A stretch of DNA of 64,000 bases from Lolium rigidum (GCF_022539505.1 NC_061508.1:89135276-89199275), one strand, 5' to 3'. Shown: positions 48,966 to 60,619, numbered from the stretch's first letter. Program-made: numbers and translations. The notes: generated by a model not told the origin, from the letters alone.

Positions 48966-49628
48966 TACATTAAAGCTAGCACTTCACAAAGATATATGGG
49001 CAGTACCATTGGTACAACATATAGCGAACACTGCACAAAAGCATATACAAGATAATGAGCATGAGCATGATCATTTCATAAATGAATTCAAATAGTAGCA
49101 TTTCATGTACTAGTAGCATTATAGAGCATAAACAAGCATACAAGCTTATAGAGTAAGCCAACCAGTAGCTACTGCCAACATGTGACTTCAAATGAAAATG
49201 CTATTATTCCAGTATATAATTAAATAGAGAAGCTTGATCATCATATGGAAATGCTAGTGACTTCAAATGAAAATGCTATTACTCATAAATATACATTACA
49301 AAAGGCAGTAGCTAGTGACTTAATTTTTTTATAAATTCAAAGAGAATTATACCAATAGCTAATCAAATTTTAGTAGATAATTACTTAAATTTAAAAAGGC
49401 AAGATAGAGCAAGCCAACCAAGTAGCTACCGCCAACATTTGAGCATGAGCATCATTTAACCTTACATTACATACATTATTTCCTACCATCTCGCATAGAA
49501 GCATTACATAAACCCTTTTATTCATCATTGCATGGAAGCATTACATCAACCCTTACATTACATAATTATTCAGACAACCTAGGACACACTAAAACTAGAT
49601 GGCTGAAACTACAACTAACTACAACAAA

Positions 49629-50055
49629 CTAGGATAGCAAATCTTTGATTTTTTTCATGCCCTTCCTCAGCCAGCACAAGATAACTCCAGCTTTAACCTT
49701 TTCTTCAAGATTTGGTTCTACATAGTAGGGCAACACCTCCGTGGGTCCTCCTTCCCTCAACTGATGCTTATACTTTTTCGGCTTGATCTTGCCCTTAGGT
49801 CCGGATTTTGGAACTCGGGAGAACTTGTGTAGTGTATGTGAACACACCTAGCTGGTTCAAGCCATCTCCTCGCTTCTTCTTCCCCGAACCCGGCAGCGTA
49901 GCTTCCCTCTCTTGCACACTTCTCCTACGATACACCGGCAACTCCTTGTCCGCCCTACCCATAGAAAAAGTCTTGGAAAGAGTGGCATCCCTAGAGCCGG
50001 AGGCACCAAGGGAGCCAGTGCTCCTCCTCTTTGCACTCCGGACAGAGTTGTCCAT
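49629..50055 (-). pseudogene. small basic ORF of the CACTA element, function unknown
   Basis: From 50055 the frame reads MDNSVRSAKRRSTGSLGASG and RRRSVQERE to about 49840. After a frame change it continues as 'KFSRVPKSGPKGKIKPKKY' and 'GGPTEVLPYYVEPNLEEKVK' to a stop near 49629. The product would be about 135 aa and strongly basic in the middle. It lies between the two main CACTA genes on the same strand. The break could be an intron or a frameshift. No domain is recognised. Confidence 0.45.
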
Positions 50056-50513
50056 GTTTGGTGTGGTTTTCAGTGTTCACTACACTAGGCATTTATATAG
50101 GATGGAGGGCATGCACAGAGGGTATGAGAACACAAGCCGAACAGCTTGTGTTACATAGGACAATGCCATCAGCTTCTTTTTTGAATTGTGATGTCAATCC
50201 ACAAGAGGGAGAATATTCTCCAAAATGGGTCGGAGACAAGCCATTGGGAATATTCCCCAAAATGGGTCGGAGAGCCTCGTCCATTTTTGGTTCAGGAATA
50301 TTCTTCAAAATCTGTCATATTTGGTCAGGATCAGAGACAATGTAGTGATGGTTCTTGCTAGGCAGAGGCATTTTTGGTAGGTCTGTCATATTGATAGGCA
50401 GAGGAATATTCTTGCTAGGCAGAGGCATTTTTGGTTCAGGAATATATATTAAAACCATCTATTTAATCAGTGGCCAGAGGTGAACTAAAACCATTTATGC
50501 ATTCTCATCTTGC

Positions 50514-50595
50514 AACCAGGGAGCATGAGCATGATCATTTCATAAATGATTTCAACCAGGGAGCATGAGCATGATCATTTCATTTTAATTTTAAT
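50514..50595. repeat. about 41 bp tandem duplication in the CACTA interior
   Basis: CAACCAGGGAGCATGAGC followed by ATGATCATTTCAT occurs twice in tandem, and a related single copy lies near 49055-49090. The surroundings (50160-51120) are AT-rich and non-coding. Confidence 0.75.
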
Positions 50596-51120
50596 TTAAA
50601 CAATCTTCATTCTTTTTCAGAGAGAACTTCAAGAACTTTAATAGCTCTACTACAAGCAATGAATTAAAAAACAGCAAGCAATGAATTAAAAAAATAGCAA
50701 GCTTGACAACATTTATTTTGCATTATTCTTCACAACATTTATTTTGCTACAACATTATTCTTGATAGAATTTATTTAGGTATATGGTTGATTACTCCAAG
50801 TTAGGAAGCAATAAAGCTTAAGTGTTCTTCTTTTACAACATTCATCTAGTCACTTTGTTTACTGCAAAACACAAGATACCAATTAATTGTTTACATCGCA
50901 AAACCAACATACCAAACATATAAACAAATAATTCACATTGCATTAGTATTTCTTCTTGTTTATTCAGCCTTCTTAGATGAAATAATCTTCACTACATTGC
51001 ATTAGGATTCAATCAGACGATTACATGGACAAATGCTACTCTAGGGATGCTATAAGATGAAATAATCTTCACTACCCAAAAGCACCAGAAAGAAGGACTA
51101 AATCGAGCACAGGATTCGGG

Positions 51121-51470
51121 ATGGGCACAGTGGCAGGATTGGGGATGGGCACAGGGCAGTGGGGAGGGGGACAAGGGAGTGGGGACAGGGGAGAGGGGCT
51201 CTCACCGAACGGCGGCGGTGCAGGGTTGCGGTGGCGGCGGCGTTGTCCTCCTCCTCCTCCTCTGCGGCGGCGTGGCGGTCCTCCTCCTCGGCGGCGGCGT
51301 GGCGGTCCTCCTCCTCCTTGATCTGCGGCGGCGGCTCGGGGTTGGGCGTCCTGCTCGGCGGCGGCGTGGCGGTCCCCTTCCTCCTCCTCCTCGGCGCGCC
51401 GGCGCTTGGTGGCGGCGCTTGGCGGTGGTTGCGAGAGCAGTGGCGCTAGGGTTGGCTCGTTGTCGGGGAA
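51121..51470. repeat. GC-rich CTCCTCCTC/GGCGGCGGC repeat tract
   Basis: A block containing TGCGGCGGCGTGGCGGTCC recurs three to four times. On the minus strand it could encode a Glu/Ala/Arg-rich peptide, but no frame is convincing. It lies between the internal hairpin array and the second CACTA gene and may be the leader of that transcript. Confidence 0.5.
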
Positions 51471-51531
51471 GAAACTGCTAGTGTGGGGAGTGGGGAAGAA
51501 AGGTTCAAGTTATTTCACCAAGTGTCTTAAT

Positions 51532-51652
51532 TCTGTGGCGCACCCTCTAAGTGCGCCACGAATTAAGCATTCCGTGGCGCATCGGCTCTTTCATGCGCCA
51601 CAGATTCCTTAATTCCGTGGCGCACCTAAAGGGGCATGCGCCACGGAATTTA
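51532..51652. repeat. internal GTGGCGCAC hairpin array of the CACTA element
   Basis: Three palindromes with the same GTGGCGCA...TGCGCCAC arms as the terminal arrays lie 4.7 kb from the right end, between the transposase gene and the rest of the element. Confidence 0.85.
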
Positions 51653-51699
51653 GACACTTAGCAAAACAAAACGGGTTACCGCCGTGTCCCGACGGATAC

Positions 51700-51772
51700 A
51701 TAGTACTAGTCTAGTGGTTAAGGCCAATGTTAGGCCATTAGTAGCCAGTGTTCGAACCCCGGCTGCCACACA
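51700..51772 (+). other. tRNA-like A-box/B-box sequence
   Basis: TCTAGTGGTTAAGG (A-box-like) is followed about 30 bp later by GTTCGAACCCC (B-box-like), then GGCTGCCACA and a T-rich stretch. Cloverleaf pairing is poor, so it is not called a tRNA gene. It may be a tRNA-derived internal Pol III promoter relic. Confidence 0.4.
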
Positions 51773-51981
51773 ATTTTTTCTTCCTTTTTTTCATATTTTA
51801 GTTACATTTCAATAAATAACACAACATTATTTAGTAATTAGTAGAGAGAATTATAAATTACTTGTCTCATACAAACATGTTCTTGTTTCTCTCACACACA
51901 CATGCATGTACTTGTCTAACACACACACTCACACACATGTGATAGACCAAAAAAAGATCTTCTTTGTCCTGGCAACGAGCT

Positions 51982-54900
51982 CTAGCGTCTCTTCGCAATC
52001 TTCTTGCCCTTTCGGTTGTTGGCGGTTGAATACTTTATGCCGGCCACCTTGAGATTTCTTCGCGTGAACGGACAACCTTTAGAGGGTAGGGAGGTCTTCC
52101 TTCTTACTTTACTAGTAGTAGGCATGTCGAAGTGCCTATCGAATTCCTCCTCCATCTTCGGGTCACCGTTCTTGTCCAAGTCTTCCTCGTTGGCGTCTCC
52201 TTGCATTCCTATGATGCTCCTCTTGCCCCTCCTCACGACAACACGGCTAGGCCTCGACGGATCGGTGATGAAGAAGCATTGGTCAACTTGGCTACCGAGT
52301 ACCCATGGCTCATTTTTCGCGGATGCGTTCTTCGATTTTGCATCGGGTATAACCATGGTTGTGAAATATCGGCCTTCTTTTTCGACCTTCTTGGCCCATC
52401 TCACACGAAACATTGGCACCGTCTCTCCACAGTAATTGGGCTCCCATATCTCCTCGATCCTTCCAAAAAATCTTTCCTTGACATTAGTCTCGTCATCGGC
52501 GTATGACAAAGCATAGTTACTCCCGAGTTTTGATTTTCACTATTTCTGTCCTTTTCCTCGGTGTAGAATCTGTAACCGTTGATGTCGTACCCTCGATAGG
52601 TCCTTACGTTATGCGCGGGTCCCCGTGATAAGGTGTATATGAGTTTTTCATCTTCGGTAGAAGGCGTATTTCTCTCGTGCTTCAACCAGCTTGAGTTTGC
52701 TTGAACCAACGCGTGAAGCTGGAGTTGTGCTTTTTGGTTACGTCTCCCATCTTCCTCGGCCGGCCCATATCGATGTAATTCTGCTCGACCATGCTTTTGT
52801 GCTCTTGCATGAAAGGTTCGGTCAGTTTTAAGTGTTGTAGCGCGACCCGGTGAGCCCTGTCAAAGTCGTCGCGTCGATTTTCAATGCCGACATGGACTGA
52901 GCGGTAGCCCTCGCGGTGACCGACTCCAGCCGAGCCTCCCGAGGTGCGTCCCGGGGGTAGACCAACATGATCCTCATCGTCCTCGGTGCTTAGATAATTC
53001 TCGCGTAAGGAGATGCACTCGTAGGTTAGAAACCCCTTGGCCATGCTTGCGTCCGGACGGGCCCTATTGCGAACGTATCCTTTCATGACACCGTTCGCCT
53101 TTCGAAAGGCATCATGTTGTGGAGGAACGTTGGGCCGAGCTGCTTGATGTCTTCAACGACATGGAGAAGGAGATGGACGCATATATCACGGAATGCAGTG
53201 CTTGAGCTGCCTCACGCCGATCGACTTCCCGGTGATAACGTCAAAAAGTTGCATAGGCCAAACAGCGTATCACGGACGTGCTCGTCCATTATGCCTCGGA
53301 TCGCAACGGGAAGTATCTGCGTCATTAGCACGTGGAAATCGTGAGACTTCATCCCGGTGAACCTCTTCTTCTCTACGTCCAGATATCTGCTTATATTCCC
53401 CGAGTAACCGCGAGGAACTTTCACTCCTAGGAGGCACCTGAAAAACTGCTCGAGCTCCTCCGGACTCGTTGTAGAAGCGTGCAGCGGGAAGCTGCACCGC
53501 GTTCTTCTTAGCCCTTTTACGGAGACGTTGAGTCCCTTCCGTCCGATCATCATCATCATCGTCGCATCGGGGGCTTGAAGATCTTTCCCGATGCCAAAAT
53601 GTTTAAGATCGTATCTTGCTTTCGGTCCATCCTTGGACTTTTCCGAGTTGCAAAGAGTGCCAAGCGGACTCTCGGTAACGTTCTTCGTAATGTGCATGAC
53701 ATCGAGGCCGTGGGGCGTGTGGAGGACCTTCCAGTACTCCAAGTCGTGGAAAACAGCACCTCGCTTTCCATACACCGAGCAGCGGCTCGGCTTCGGCCGC
53801 TTCTTTCCTGCGCCGGGCACTCCTTCCAATTTTTCGAAGATCATCGATTTCCGCGCCGCTCCTCGGGCGTGGGGGTCCATCGGGCTCATCTTTACCATTG
53901 AACAGATCACCGCGTTTTCTCCACGGGTGATCCAAGCGAAGCCACCTTCGAGCACCCGGGTAGACGGTTTTCGAGGACCCGGGATCCCTTGGTAGTTGTA
54001 GATGCGGGGTATCGTCCATGCACTTCACACAGCCGTTGAATCCGTGGCCCACCCGGCGTATACATATGCGTAACCAGGATAGTCCGTGACCGTCGTGATC
54101 AACGCGGCTCTCATATCGAAATAAGTTCTAGTGTAGGCATCCGACGTACGGGGTGGCGTCTTCCACAACGTGTCTAACTCCTCCTTCAGCAGCCCGAGAT
54201 ACAAATGCATGTCGACACCTGGTTGTTTCGGCCCCTAAATGAGAATAGTCAGGTGTATGTACCTTTGCTTGGTGCACAGCCACGGGGGTAGGTTGTAAGG
54301 CCATACAAACACAGGCCAGGTGCTATGCGTGCTACTCTGGTTGCCGAACGGATTGAGTCCATCGGTGCTCATACCCAGCTCGATGTTCCTTGCGTCGCCC
54401 CGAACCTAGGGAAGGCGATGTCCAATGCTTGCCACTATCCAGCGTCTGAAGGGTGTGTCAGCATATAGCCCATCTCCGGATCTTCTTCGGGCTTCTGCCT
54501 TTCCGCGTGCCATTGCATGAGCTTTGCTTCCTTAGGGTCCACGAAATACCGCTGCAGACGGGGAGTGATAGGAAAGTACCATACCACCTTTCGAGGTACC
54601 TTCTTGTTCCCAACCTTGTACCGTCCGTGGCCACACACCGGACATGTGGTTCTGTCCTTGTACTCGCACCTATAAATCACACAATCATTAATGCAGGCGT
54701 GGTATTTTTCGTGCGGTAGGTCAAGGGGACACACGACTTTCTTGGCCTCCTCGGTACTACTTGGCAATGTGTTCCCCTCCGGGAGACGATCGTGTCAGAA
54801 TTTTAAGTTCTTGCCGAAGCCGGAATCGGTCCACTTGTTCCGCGTCTTCATCTCGCAGGTAATCAAGCGTTACATGCAAGCGCGTATCCTGCGGACGACA

Positions 54901-55450
54901 CCCGTGAAAGATCGGAGTCATCCCGTCTTTCTCCATTTGCGACAGCTTGGCTCTCTCTCTAGCTGCAACTCTATCGTTGCTCGTCTCCCGGAGGAGAAGA
55001 TCTTGAACATGAGAGTCCCGCAAGGCCGAAATTAGCGGGGTCGCGCCGGAATCTTCTTCTTCATCATGATGATGTTCTCCGCCGGCATCTTCTTCTTCAT
55101 GATGATCTTCTCCGCCGACTTCTTCTTCATGATGATAGTCCCCGTCGGCATGATGATAGTCTTCTTCATGATGATAGTCATCTCGCTCGACATGGTCTTC
55201 ATGCGCACCATTTGATGGGGCCGGCCGCGCTCGGTTGTCTTGCATGAAACCGCGCTTCGGCAGGTGCTCCTCCGCTTGTCCGGAATCGGGGTTGATCCAG
55301 CGCTCGAGTTTGCATGATCGACACGGACATCTTATCTCGGCGCCTATTGTTCCGAATCATGTCCTCCTTCGCGTCTATCTTGTATCTAGAGATTCGAGCG
55401 GAACTCATCGAGAGGACCATGCTTGCCCGCAAATGGTATACATAGAACAG
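51982..55450 (-). pseudogene. CACTA tnp2-type transposase (TNPD), frameshifted
   Basis: Fragments in order on the minus strand: a Transpos_assoc-like motif (IRCPCRSCKLERWINPD, near 55290-55340); a His/Glu-rich acidic stretch (about 55062-55206); a cysteine motif (HACINDCVIY, CPVCGHGRYK, near 54590-54710); the Transposase_21 (tnp2) core with 'GLDVMHITKNVTESPLGTL' near 53650-53730 and 'HDFHVLMTQILPVAIRG' near 53290-53340; a DUF4218-like part (RPDASMAKGFLTYECISL, near 53000-53060); and a DUF4216-like part (EPNYCGETVPMFRVRW, near 52390-52440). It ends at 51982 with basic KGKKIAKRR. The full protein would be about 1,100 aa. At least five frame changes separate the parts, so this copy is dead. The family cuts and pastes CACTA elements using the terminal repeats. 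Confidence 0.85.
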
Positions 55451-55993
55451 GAAATTAGAACCGCACCAAATGCACACACATGCATGGGCCGTACCTCTCC
55501 TCAAGGTATTACATGGAGCGGAAAAATTCGGCATGACCTCTCCTCAAAGTAGGACATATGGGTAGTGCAAAACTTGCCGAAACGGAAATGAATCAACATT
55601 TCGGCAAACATCCATGCACCATACCGGCACACACACAAGCGCTTCACCCGCAACAAGCATCCATACACACGACGGCCACACAAGATCTACAAGCATATGC
55701 ATGTCTCCTCCAAGCATATGTATGTCTCCTCCAACTACTCACCTTCTAGATTCGATACCGAGACGAGACCGCGATCGATGAGTTCGAGAGGAGGAGAGAG
55801 TATGGAGAGCCTTCTCCTCAACTCCAATTAAGTATCAACCAAAGTAAGTGCAATAAATACCCAAGCAAGTGAAAAGTAGAGTCAAAATGGTATGAGAGAG
55901 AAGGGGGGACAAGCTAGATGGAGGAAGAAGAATGGCTTGTGTAGTGTGGTAGGTGGGAGGTTGGCTCACTTTTGTATATCTGGTTCGCTAATT

Positions 55994-56340
55994 CTGTGGC
56001 GCACCGACCTCAGTGCGCCACAGAATACCTTAAATCTGTGGCGCACCGAGCGCAGTGCGCCACAGAATACCTTATTTCTGTGGCGTACCTAATACAATGC
56101 GCCACAGAATACCTTATTTTTGTGGCGCACTGTTGCCGTGCGCCACAGAAGAAGTAATTTCTGTGGCGCACCGCGGTTTGTGCGCCATAGAAATAGTAAA
56201 ACCAATGATTGGGGGTGACAGGTTGTGGGGCCCACCAAGTTTTTGTGGCGCACGGTTCAGTAGTGCGCCACAAAATTAAGCTATTTCTGTGGCGCACCGT
56301 GCCTGGTGCGCCACAAAATAAGTTTCTATGGCGCACGCCT
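55994..56340. repeat. right subterminal hairpin array of the CACTA element
   Basis: Seven palindromes with GTGGCGCAC and GTGCGCCAC arms around 7-11 nt loops are separated by AT-rich spacers such as AGAATACCTTA. A single half-site precedes the terminal inverted repeat. Confidence 0.88.
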
Positions 56341-56374
56341 ATAAGGGTTTTCCTACTAGTCCAAACAATAAGCT

Positions 56375-56389
56375 AAGCTTGGGGGGAGT
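56375..56389 (+). other. polypurine tract of element A
   Basis: AAGCTTGGGGGGAGT lies directly before TGATAC of the 3' LTR. The CACTA insertion ends only 14 bp upstream. Confidence 0.8.
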
Positions 56390-57792
56390 TGATACATCCA
56401 AAACGTATCCACTTTCCCGAACACTTTTGCTATTGTTTTGCCTCTAATTTGTGAATTTTGGATGCAACTAACACGTACTAACGCTGTTTTCAGCAGAACT
56501 GCTCTGGTGTCTCGTTTTTGTGCAGAAATCCAACTTTCAGGAAAATCCTCAGAATTTATGCGGAAGGTCCTATTTTCCCAGAATATTGGCGGAGCCAGAA
56601 GGGCGAGCCAGGTGGGGGCCCGAGGGCCCCACACACTAGGCCGGCGCGGCCCAGGAGGGGCCCGCGCGGCCCTAGTGTGTGGCGGCCTCGGCCGGCCCCC
56701 GATGCCCTCCTTCGGACTACTTATTGCCTTCGACCTAAAAACGCACGGGAGGAAGTCGAAACTCGCCAGAAGCCATCCAGTACGCCGCCACCGTCGCGAA
56801 ACTCCGTCTCGGGACCAGAAACTCCGTTCTGGCACTCCGCCGGGACGGGAATTGGAGGAGATCATCGCCATCATCATCACCGACGCCTCTCCATCGACCA
56901 GCCATGTTTCCCCCATCCATGTGTGAGTAATTCCCCCGCTGTAGGATGAAGGGGATGGTAGGGATTGGATGAGATTGGTCATGTAATAGCATAAGATTGT
57001 TAGGGCATAGTGCCTAGTGTCCGTAATTGGTACTTTTATGATATTGTTGCAACTTGTTATGCTTAATGCTTGTCACTAGGGCCCGAGTGCCATGATCTCA
57101 GATCTGAACATGTTATCGATTCATTATGATATTCATTGCTTTATGATCTTACCCGCAAGTTGTATACACGTGTTGCTCGTCCGGAACCCGAGGCCCCAAA
57201 GTGACGAAATTGGGACAACCGAAGGGGATGGCGGTGACATGAGGATCACATGTGTTCACGGAGTGTTAATGCTTTGCTCCGGTGCTCTATTAAAAGGAGT
57301 GCCTTAATTTCCGAGTAGATTCCCTAGAGGCCCGGCTGCCACCGGCCGGTAGGACAAAAGATGTTGTGCAAGTTTCTCATTGCGAGCACGTACGACTATA
57401 TATGGAACACATGCCTATTGATTGATTAGTACTTGGATACCGTTTTATTATTATCTGCAAATGCCCTGCTTAGATTGTTACATGAGTTTCTCTCATCCAT
57501 GCAATGCCCGTTCATCCATCCTTGTGCCTACAGTATTTTAATCCTGCTGTTTACTATAATCACCACTGCTGTCTTTGTTACTTCTGTCGTCGTTATTTCA
57601 CCATCGCTAGTGCTATAAAACTGTCACTACTCGATAAACTCTTGCGAGCAAGTCTCGTTTCCGGTGCAGCTGAATTGACAACTCCGTTGTTAAGGCTTTC
57701 AAGTATTGTTTGTCTCCCCTTGTGTCGAATCAATAAATTGGGTTTTACTTCCCTCGAAGACTATTGCGATCCCCTATACTTGTGGGTTATCA
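56390..57792 (+). repeat. 3' LTR of element A
   Basis: It starts TGATACATCCAAAACGTATC and ends GTGGGTTATCA, and is followed by the GGGGG target duplication. Confidence 0.93.
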
Positions 57793-60260
57793 GGGGGTCA
57801 GTGTCATTCTATGGAGGAGCTGCAAGGGAAACTTTTGTCGCTATCGGGCGATCACACTTGATGGGGGGAGCATCCCTTTACGAACATTCAGGTGTAGAAA
57901 CATAGATTGCAGCGAGAGCTAGAGATACTGCAGTGGTTTCTAGACCATGTTAGTCCAAGCATACGAGAAGAGAGGAAGTTATTATGAGGCTTACTGAACT
58001 GCTTGACCAGGAAGAGGTGATGTGCGACAGTGGTATCGTATCCAATGGGTTGCATATGGTGATACAAATATGCATTTTTCCATTTGCATGCTAGTCAACG
58101 GAGAAGAAAGAACAAGGTCAAGGAGTTGCCGAGAGGGGACGTCACACTTGATACGAGGGGAATGAATTTGGTAACATGGCGAGTGAGTTTTATGAAGAAC
58201 TTTACAAGCAAGAAGGGGTCCAAGTGATGGATGCGGTCCTTGATATGGTGCCTATCAAAGTCACCTTGATGATGAATGAGATGCTAGACACGCCATTTGA
58301 TATAAACAAGGTGAAGGCTACCCTCTCTAAGATGTACCCCAAAAAAGCTCCATGCCCTGATGGTTTCCTGACACACTTTTTGGAGGATCTGGTAGATATG
58401 TGGTGAGGTAACTAGAGCGGTTTTACGGGTTATTTTAGGAGAGGAAGATTCAGGAGTAGTGAGCAAGACTTTTATTTGTGATGATCCCAAAGATTGCGAG
58501 CCTGAGAGCTCGGTTAGTTCCGCCCATTAGTTTATGTAATGTGATTGATAAGATTGCATCCAAATCAACGGCGAACACAATAAAGAAGACACCGCCTGAG
58601 GTGATATCCGAGGAACCGTCGGCCTTTGTCCCAGGTAGATTGATTTATGATAATATTATTATAGCTTATGAGTTCCTGCATTTTATGAAGTATAACAAGG
58701 CCAAGAATCCCATGTTAATTGGATGTTCAAAAAATGGATATGAGGAAGGCATGTGACATAGTGGAATGGAGCAATTTAAAAGCTACCATGTTGAAGCTTG
58801 GTTTCAACAGTGCATATAGAAGAGTTGATTATGTGTTTGGTTTCAACAGTATCCTTCTCGGTGCTTCTCAATGGTACCCCACAAGAGGATCTTCACTCCT
58901 CTCGAGGTATTCAATAGGGGGAGGGGATATTTCACTCTATTTGTTCTTGTTGGCAGGAGAGGCACTTTTTTGTGTCTCGTCAAATATAGAGATCAATCTT
59001 CAATGCTCTCAGGAGTAAAAGTGGCATCGTCGGCCCCAACGGCTAACCACTTGCTCTTTGGTGATGATAGCTTGCTATTCTTTCAAGCTTATAGCGAGAA
59101 TTTCGCGGAGATCAAAACCCTCCGATGGAGTATTGCAATGCGTCTAGTCAAAGGATCAATATAGAAAAGCGCTCGATTTTCTTTAGTAAGGGTTATCGAC
59201 AGGTAGCGAGTTAATAAATAAAGGAGGAATTGGTGGTTTCAGAGGGAGATTGTCTTGGTATGCCATCGGATGTGGGAAAATCCAAGAGTAGGGATTTCAA
59301 ATACTTAAGAGAGAAGGTTTGGAAGAATGTTCTAGGCTGGTCGGAACAATTATTTTGGGTGGGAAGGATATTTTGATCCAATTAGTTGCCCAAGCGGTTC
59401 CAACGTTTTCTATGTCTTTCTTCAAGCTTCCGAGGGGCTTATGCGACCATATTAATTTCTTACATCGACAATTCTATCATGTAAGTAAGGAGGGAAAGAG
59501 AAGAATTTGCTGGGTCTCGTGAGATCATATGACGCAACCAAAGTTTGCAGGAGGGCTAGCTTTTAGGAATATTGAACTATTCAGCCCCGCACGTTTAGCA
59601 TGACACACTTGGCGGAATCTTCAGGTACCAGCGTATCTAAGCGCCAGGGTTTTGAAGGCAGCGTATTTCACCTGTCTCAAGTCCGGAGGTCCATCCTAGA
59701 AGAAAGGGATGCTATGAAAATTTGCCTAATTTGTCATATTGGGGATGAACGTAGCTGCATGGACACAAAATTGGATTCCAAGAAGGGAGATAATGATGTT
59801 GATCTCTCCTAGGAAGGCAGGTGCATTGACCATAGTGAGCGATTATATAAACCACCCTGCAGCTGAGTCAAATGTAGAGAAGCTAGAAGGGTTTTTTCTC
59901 CCTAAGGATACTTATTTTATCAGAAACACACTATTGTGTCATAGAGTTCAAAGTGACCTCTGCCATCAGATCATGTTACAGACCGTTGGTAACGACAAAA
60001 AAAGTCCGTGAGGACTGGTTGGAGGAGAGACCTACCTCGTCGAATGATGAAGAGAAGGCATGATCTAAGCTCTAGAAAACTACAATACCATCAAAGATCC
60101 ACATTTTTCTTTGGAGACTAGCTAAGCACTCACTACCTACAAGAGACTCGAGAAATCACACAGACATGGCGCCCACGGTGGCATGCTTCATCTGCGGACA
60201 AGAAGACTCCTAGCGGCACTCTTTGATCTAGTGTAATCTCACACACAGTGTGTCACATAA

Positions 60261-60292
<32 letters not shown>

Positions 60293-60386
60293 CGGCGGAG
60301 CATATGACATATGTGCTAAAAATATCGGGAAGGCTAGGGCCAAACAATATGCCCTTTCGATCTAAGTGGAGAAGCTTGGGAATACG
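57793..60386 (+). pseudogene. L1-type LINE ORF2, reverse transcriptase part
   Basis: This continues the LINE interrupted at 29961. Recognised segments in order: 'GQCHSMEELQGKL', 'SEFYEELYKQEGV' (58180), 'KKAPCPDGF' (58344, usually KAPGPDGF), 'PISLCNVIDKIASK' (58514), 'SAFVPGRLIYDNI' (58618), 'DMRKACDIVEW' (58738), and 'HLLFGDDSLLFF' (59048, normally FADD). The zinc-ribbon (zf-RVT) approach 'IHIFLWRLAKHSLPTRDS' follows near 60095. The protein would nick target DNA and copy the LINE RNA at the nick. Frameshifts occur at roughly 58400, 58740, 58870, 59160 and later, so it is inactive. A (CT)n tract interrupts the 3' part. Confidence 0.8.
60267..60293. repeat. (CT)n microsatellite
   Basis: About 13 CT units within the decayed 3' part of the LINE. 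Confidence 0.9.
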
Positions 60387-60396
60387 GGTAGATTTT

Positions 60397-60619
60397 TTTT
60401 TTTGAAACGGAGGCAAAAACTTTGCCTCATCTATTAATTAAGAAGAAGGTGCTCAATTTTTAGGAGAAAATTGAGCGAAAACCTACAACAATAGGGTCAA
60501 ACCCTCACCAAGAGCACACTCACAAGATAACAACAGCAAAAGAAAGCAACCTCTAAACCAACTAGAAACTAGAACCGACAACCAAAACAAGGGAAGTTTG
60601 AGAAGTTCTTTAAGTGGCA
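60397..60619 (-). mobile_element. 5'-truncated LINE tail insertion
   Basis: GGTAGATTTT occurs at 60387-60396 and again at 60620-60629 as a target duplication. Inside, the minus strand ends GAGGCAAAGTTTTTGCCTC then CGTTTC and poly(A), the 3' hairpin and tail of a grass L1-type LINE. Only about 220 bp of 3' UTR were copied, as expected of an aborted target-primed insertion. Confidence 0.75.

Larger units (their letters stand above)
43555..56361 (-). mobile_element. CACTA (En/Spm) transposon, 12.8 kb, inserted in A
   Basis: The left end reads CACTAGTAGGAAAAGCC and the reverse complement of the right end reads GACTAGTAGGAAAACCC. CAA flanks both sides (43552-43554, 56362-56364), the three-base duplication of the superfamily. 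Arrays of GTGGCGCAC hairpin motifs lie at both ends and once inside. Genes run on the minus strand: tnp2-type transposase, small basic ORF, Transposase_24/Ulp1-like gene, small hybrid-binding-domain ORF. All carry frameshifts, so this copy cannot act alone. The right terminal base is C instead of G (5'-CACTA has become GACTA). It sits 25 bp from the 3' LTR of A. Confidence 0.93.
29962..57792 (+). mobile_element. non-autonomous gypsy element A with three nested insertions
   Basis: LTRs at 29962-31359 and 56390-57792 are flanked by the same five bases, GGGGG (29957-29961 and 57793-57797). A tRNA-Asp-type primer site and a purine tract give plus orientation. Without its nested insertions the element is about 6.9 kb, close to element C. 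Its internal sequence runs 31360-33429, 39803-41210, 42938-43554 and 56362-56389, and these pieces are collinear with the reverse complement of element C. It carries the clan's conserved ORF in broken form and no polymerase, so it depended on proteins of another element. The host sequence is a LINE. Confidence 0.92.

Noticed and set aside
51700..51772. A functional tRNA gene
   Set aside because: A- and B-box words are present but acceptor, D and T stems do not pair properly.
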